A DNA stretch of 5,219 nt from NCBI GenBank assembly GCA_027592485.1, contig JAQCKL010000360.1, positions 1 through 5,219 of the forward strand, in the 5' to 3' direction. Position 1 is the first letter of the stretch, and each line of letters starts with the position of its first letter. A program made the position numbers and the translations under genes. This document shows positions 5,151 through 5,219 of this stretch, piece after piece. This stretch comes from Cyanobacteriota bacterium. Its GTDB lineage: Bacteria; Cyanobacteriota; Cyanobacteriia; Phormidesmidales; Phormidesmidaceae. The notes beneath the pieces were generated by a model that made no database searches, was not told the origin of the DNA, and saw only the letters and a program-made list of their open reading frames with translations.

Positions 5151-5219
5151 AAGGGCTTGCTGAAAAAGTATAGACTTCATGTCCGACAAGGGCTTCAGCC
5201 CTTTTAGGGCTTTAAAAAT
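5151..5219. mobile_element. Possible edge of an insertion sequence
   Basis: AAGGGCTT recurs at 5151-5158 and 5188-5195, with TAGGGCTT at 5205-5212. The first copy continues as GGGCTTGCTGAAAAAG, which resembles the terminal inverted repeats of some bacterial insertion sequences. No transposase and no opposite end are in the window, so this is only a suggestion. The alternative is an ordinary terminator region. Confidence 0.2.
5188..5205 (+). terminator. Rho-independent-type terminator candidate
   Basis: AAGGGC (5188-5193) and GCCCTT (5198-5203) form a six-base-pair stem with a TTCA loop, and the right arm runs into TTTT (5202-5205). This is the window's best match to a classical terminator. 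It lies 123 bases after the OsmC-family stop, so it may end that transcript or belong to an element starting near 5151. Confidence 0.45.

Overview
The window looks like a piece of a cyanobacterial chromosome. Three copies of the octamer GCGATCGC (HIP1) lie at 27-34, 249-256 and 3819-3826, where far less than one would be expected by chance in 5.2 kb. The best-recognised genes also resemble typical cyanobacterial families: an HhoA/HhoB/HtrA-type protease, an OsmC-family protein and a two-cupin protein. Genus cannot be fixed from this sequence alone.

Layout. (1) Bases 1-580, minus strand: the N-terminal 193 codons of an unrecognised soluble protein that runs off the left edge. (2) Bases 581-805: a divergent intergenic region holding a possible 53-codon small ORF (608-769) with a good Shine-Dalgarno sequence. 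(3) Bases 806-1366, plus strand: a small predicted lipoprotein of unknown function. (4) Bases 1367-1519: a convergent intergenic spacer with a long-range inverted repeat and a short direct repeat. (5) Bases 1520-2260 and 2394-2888, both minus strand: a two-domain cupin protein and, upstream of it, a secreted protein with a signal peptide; they may be co-transcribed. (6) Bases 2889-3224: a 336-bp divergent regulatory region with a three-unit 14-bp tandem repeat, two hairpins and a perfect palindrome. (7) Bases 3225-4442, plus strand: a Deg/HtrA-family serine protease with an intact catalytic triad and one PDZ domain. (8) Bases 4564-5064, plus strand: an OsmC-family protein starting at GTG, with both family cysteines. 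(9) Bases 5065-5219: two hairpins, the last resembling a Rho-independent terminator, in a stretch of AAGGGCTT repeats that might be the edge of a mobile element.

Functional reading. HtrA-type proteases handle damaged extracytoplasmic proteins, and OsmC/Ohr proteins reduce organic hydroperoxides. Their same-strand adjacency is compatible with a stress-related neighbourhood, but a strong hairpin separates them, so co-transcription is not shown. The lipoprotein and the signal-peptide protein add an envelope flavour. I found no CRISPR array, complete mobile element, RNA gene or defence system. Overall this is an ordinary chromosomal region; the less explained parts are the structured upstream region of the protease gene, the small ORF, the degenerate second cupin domain and the right-hand edge.
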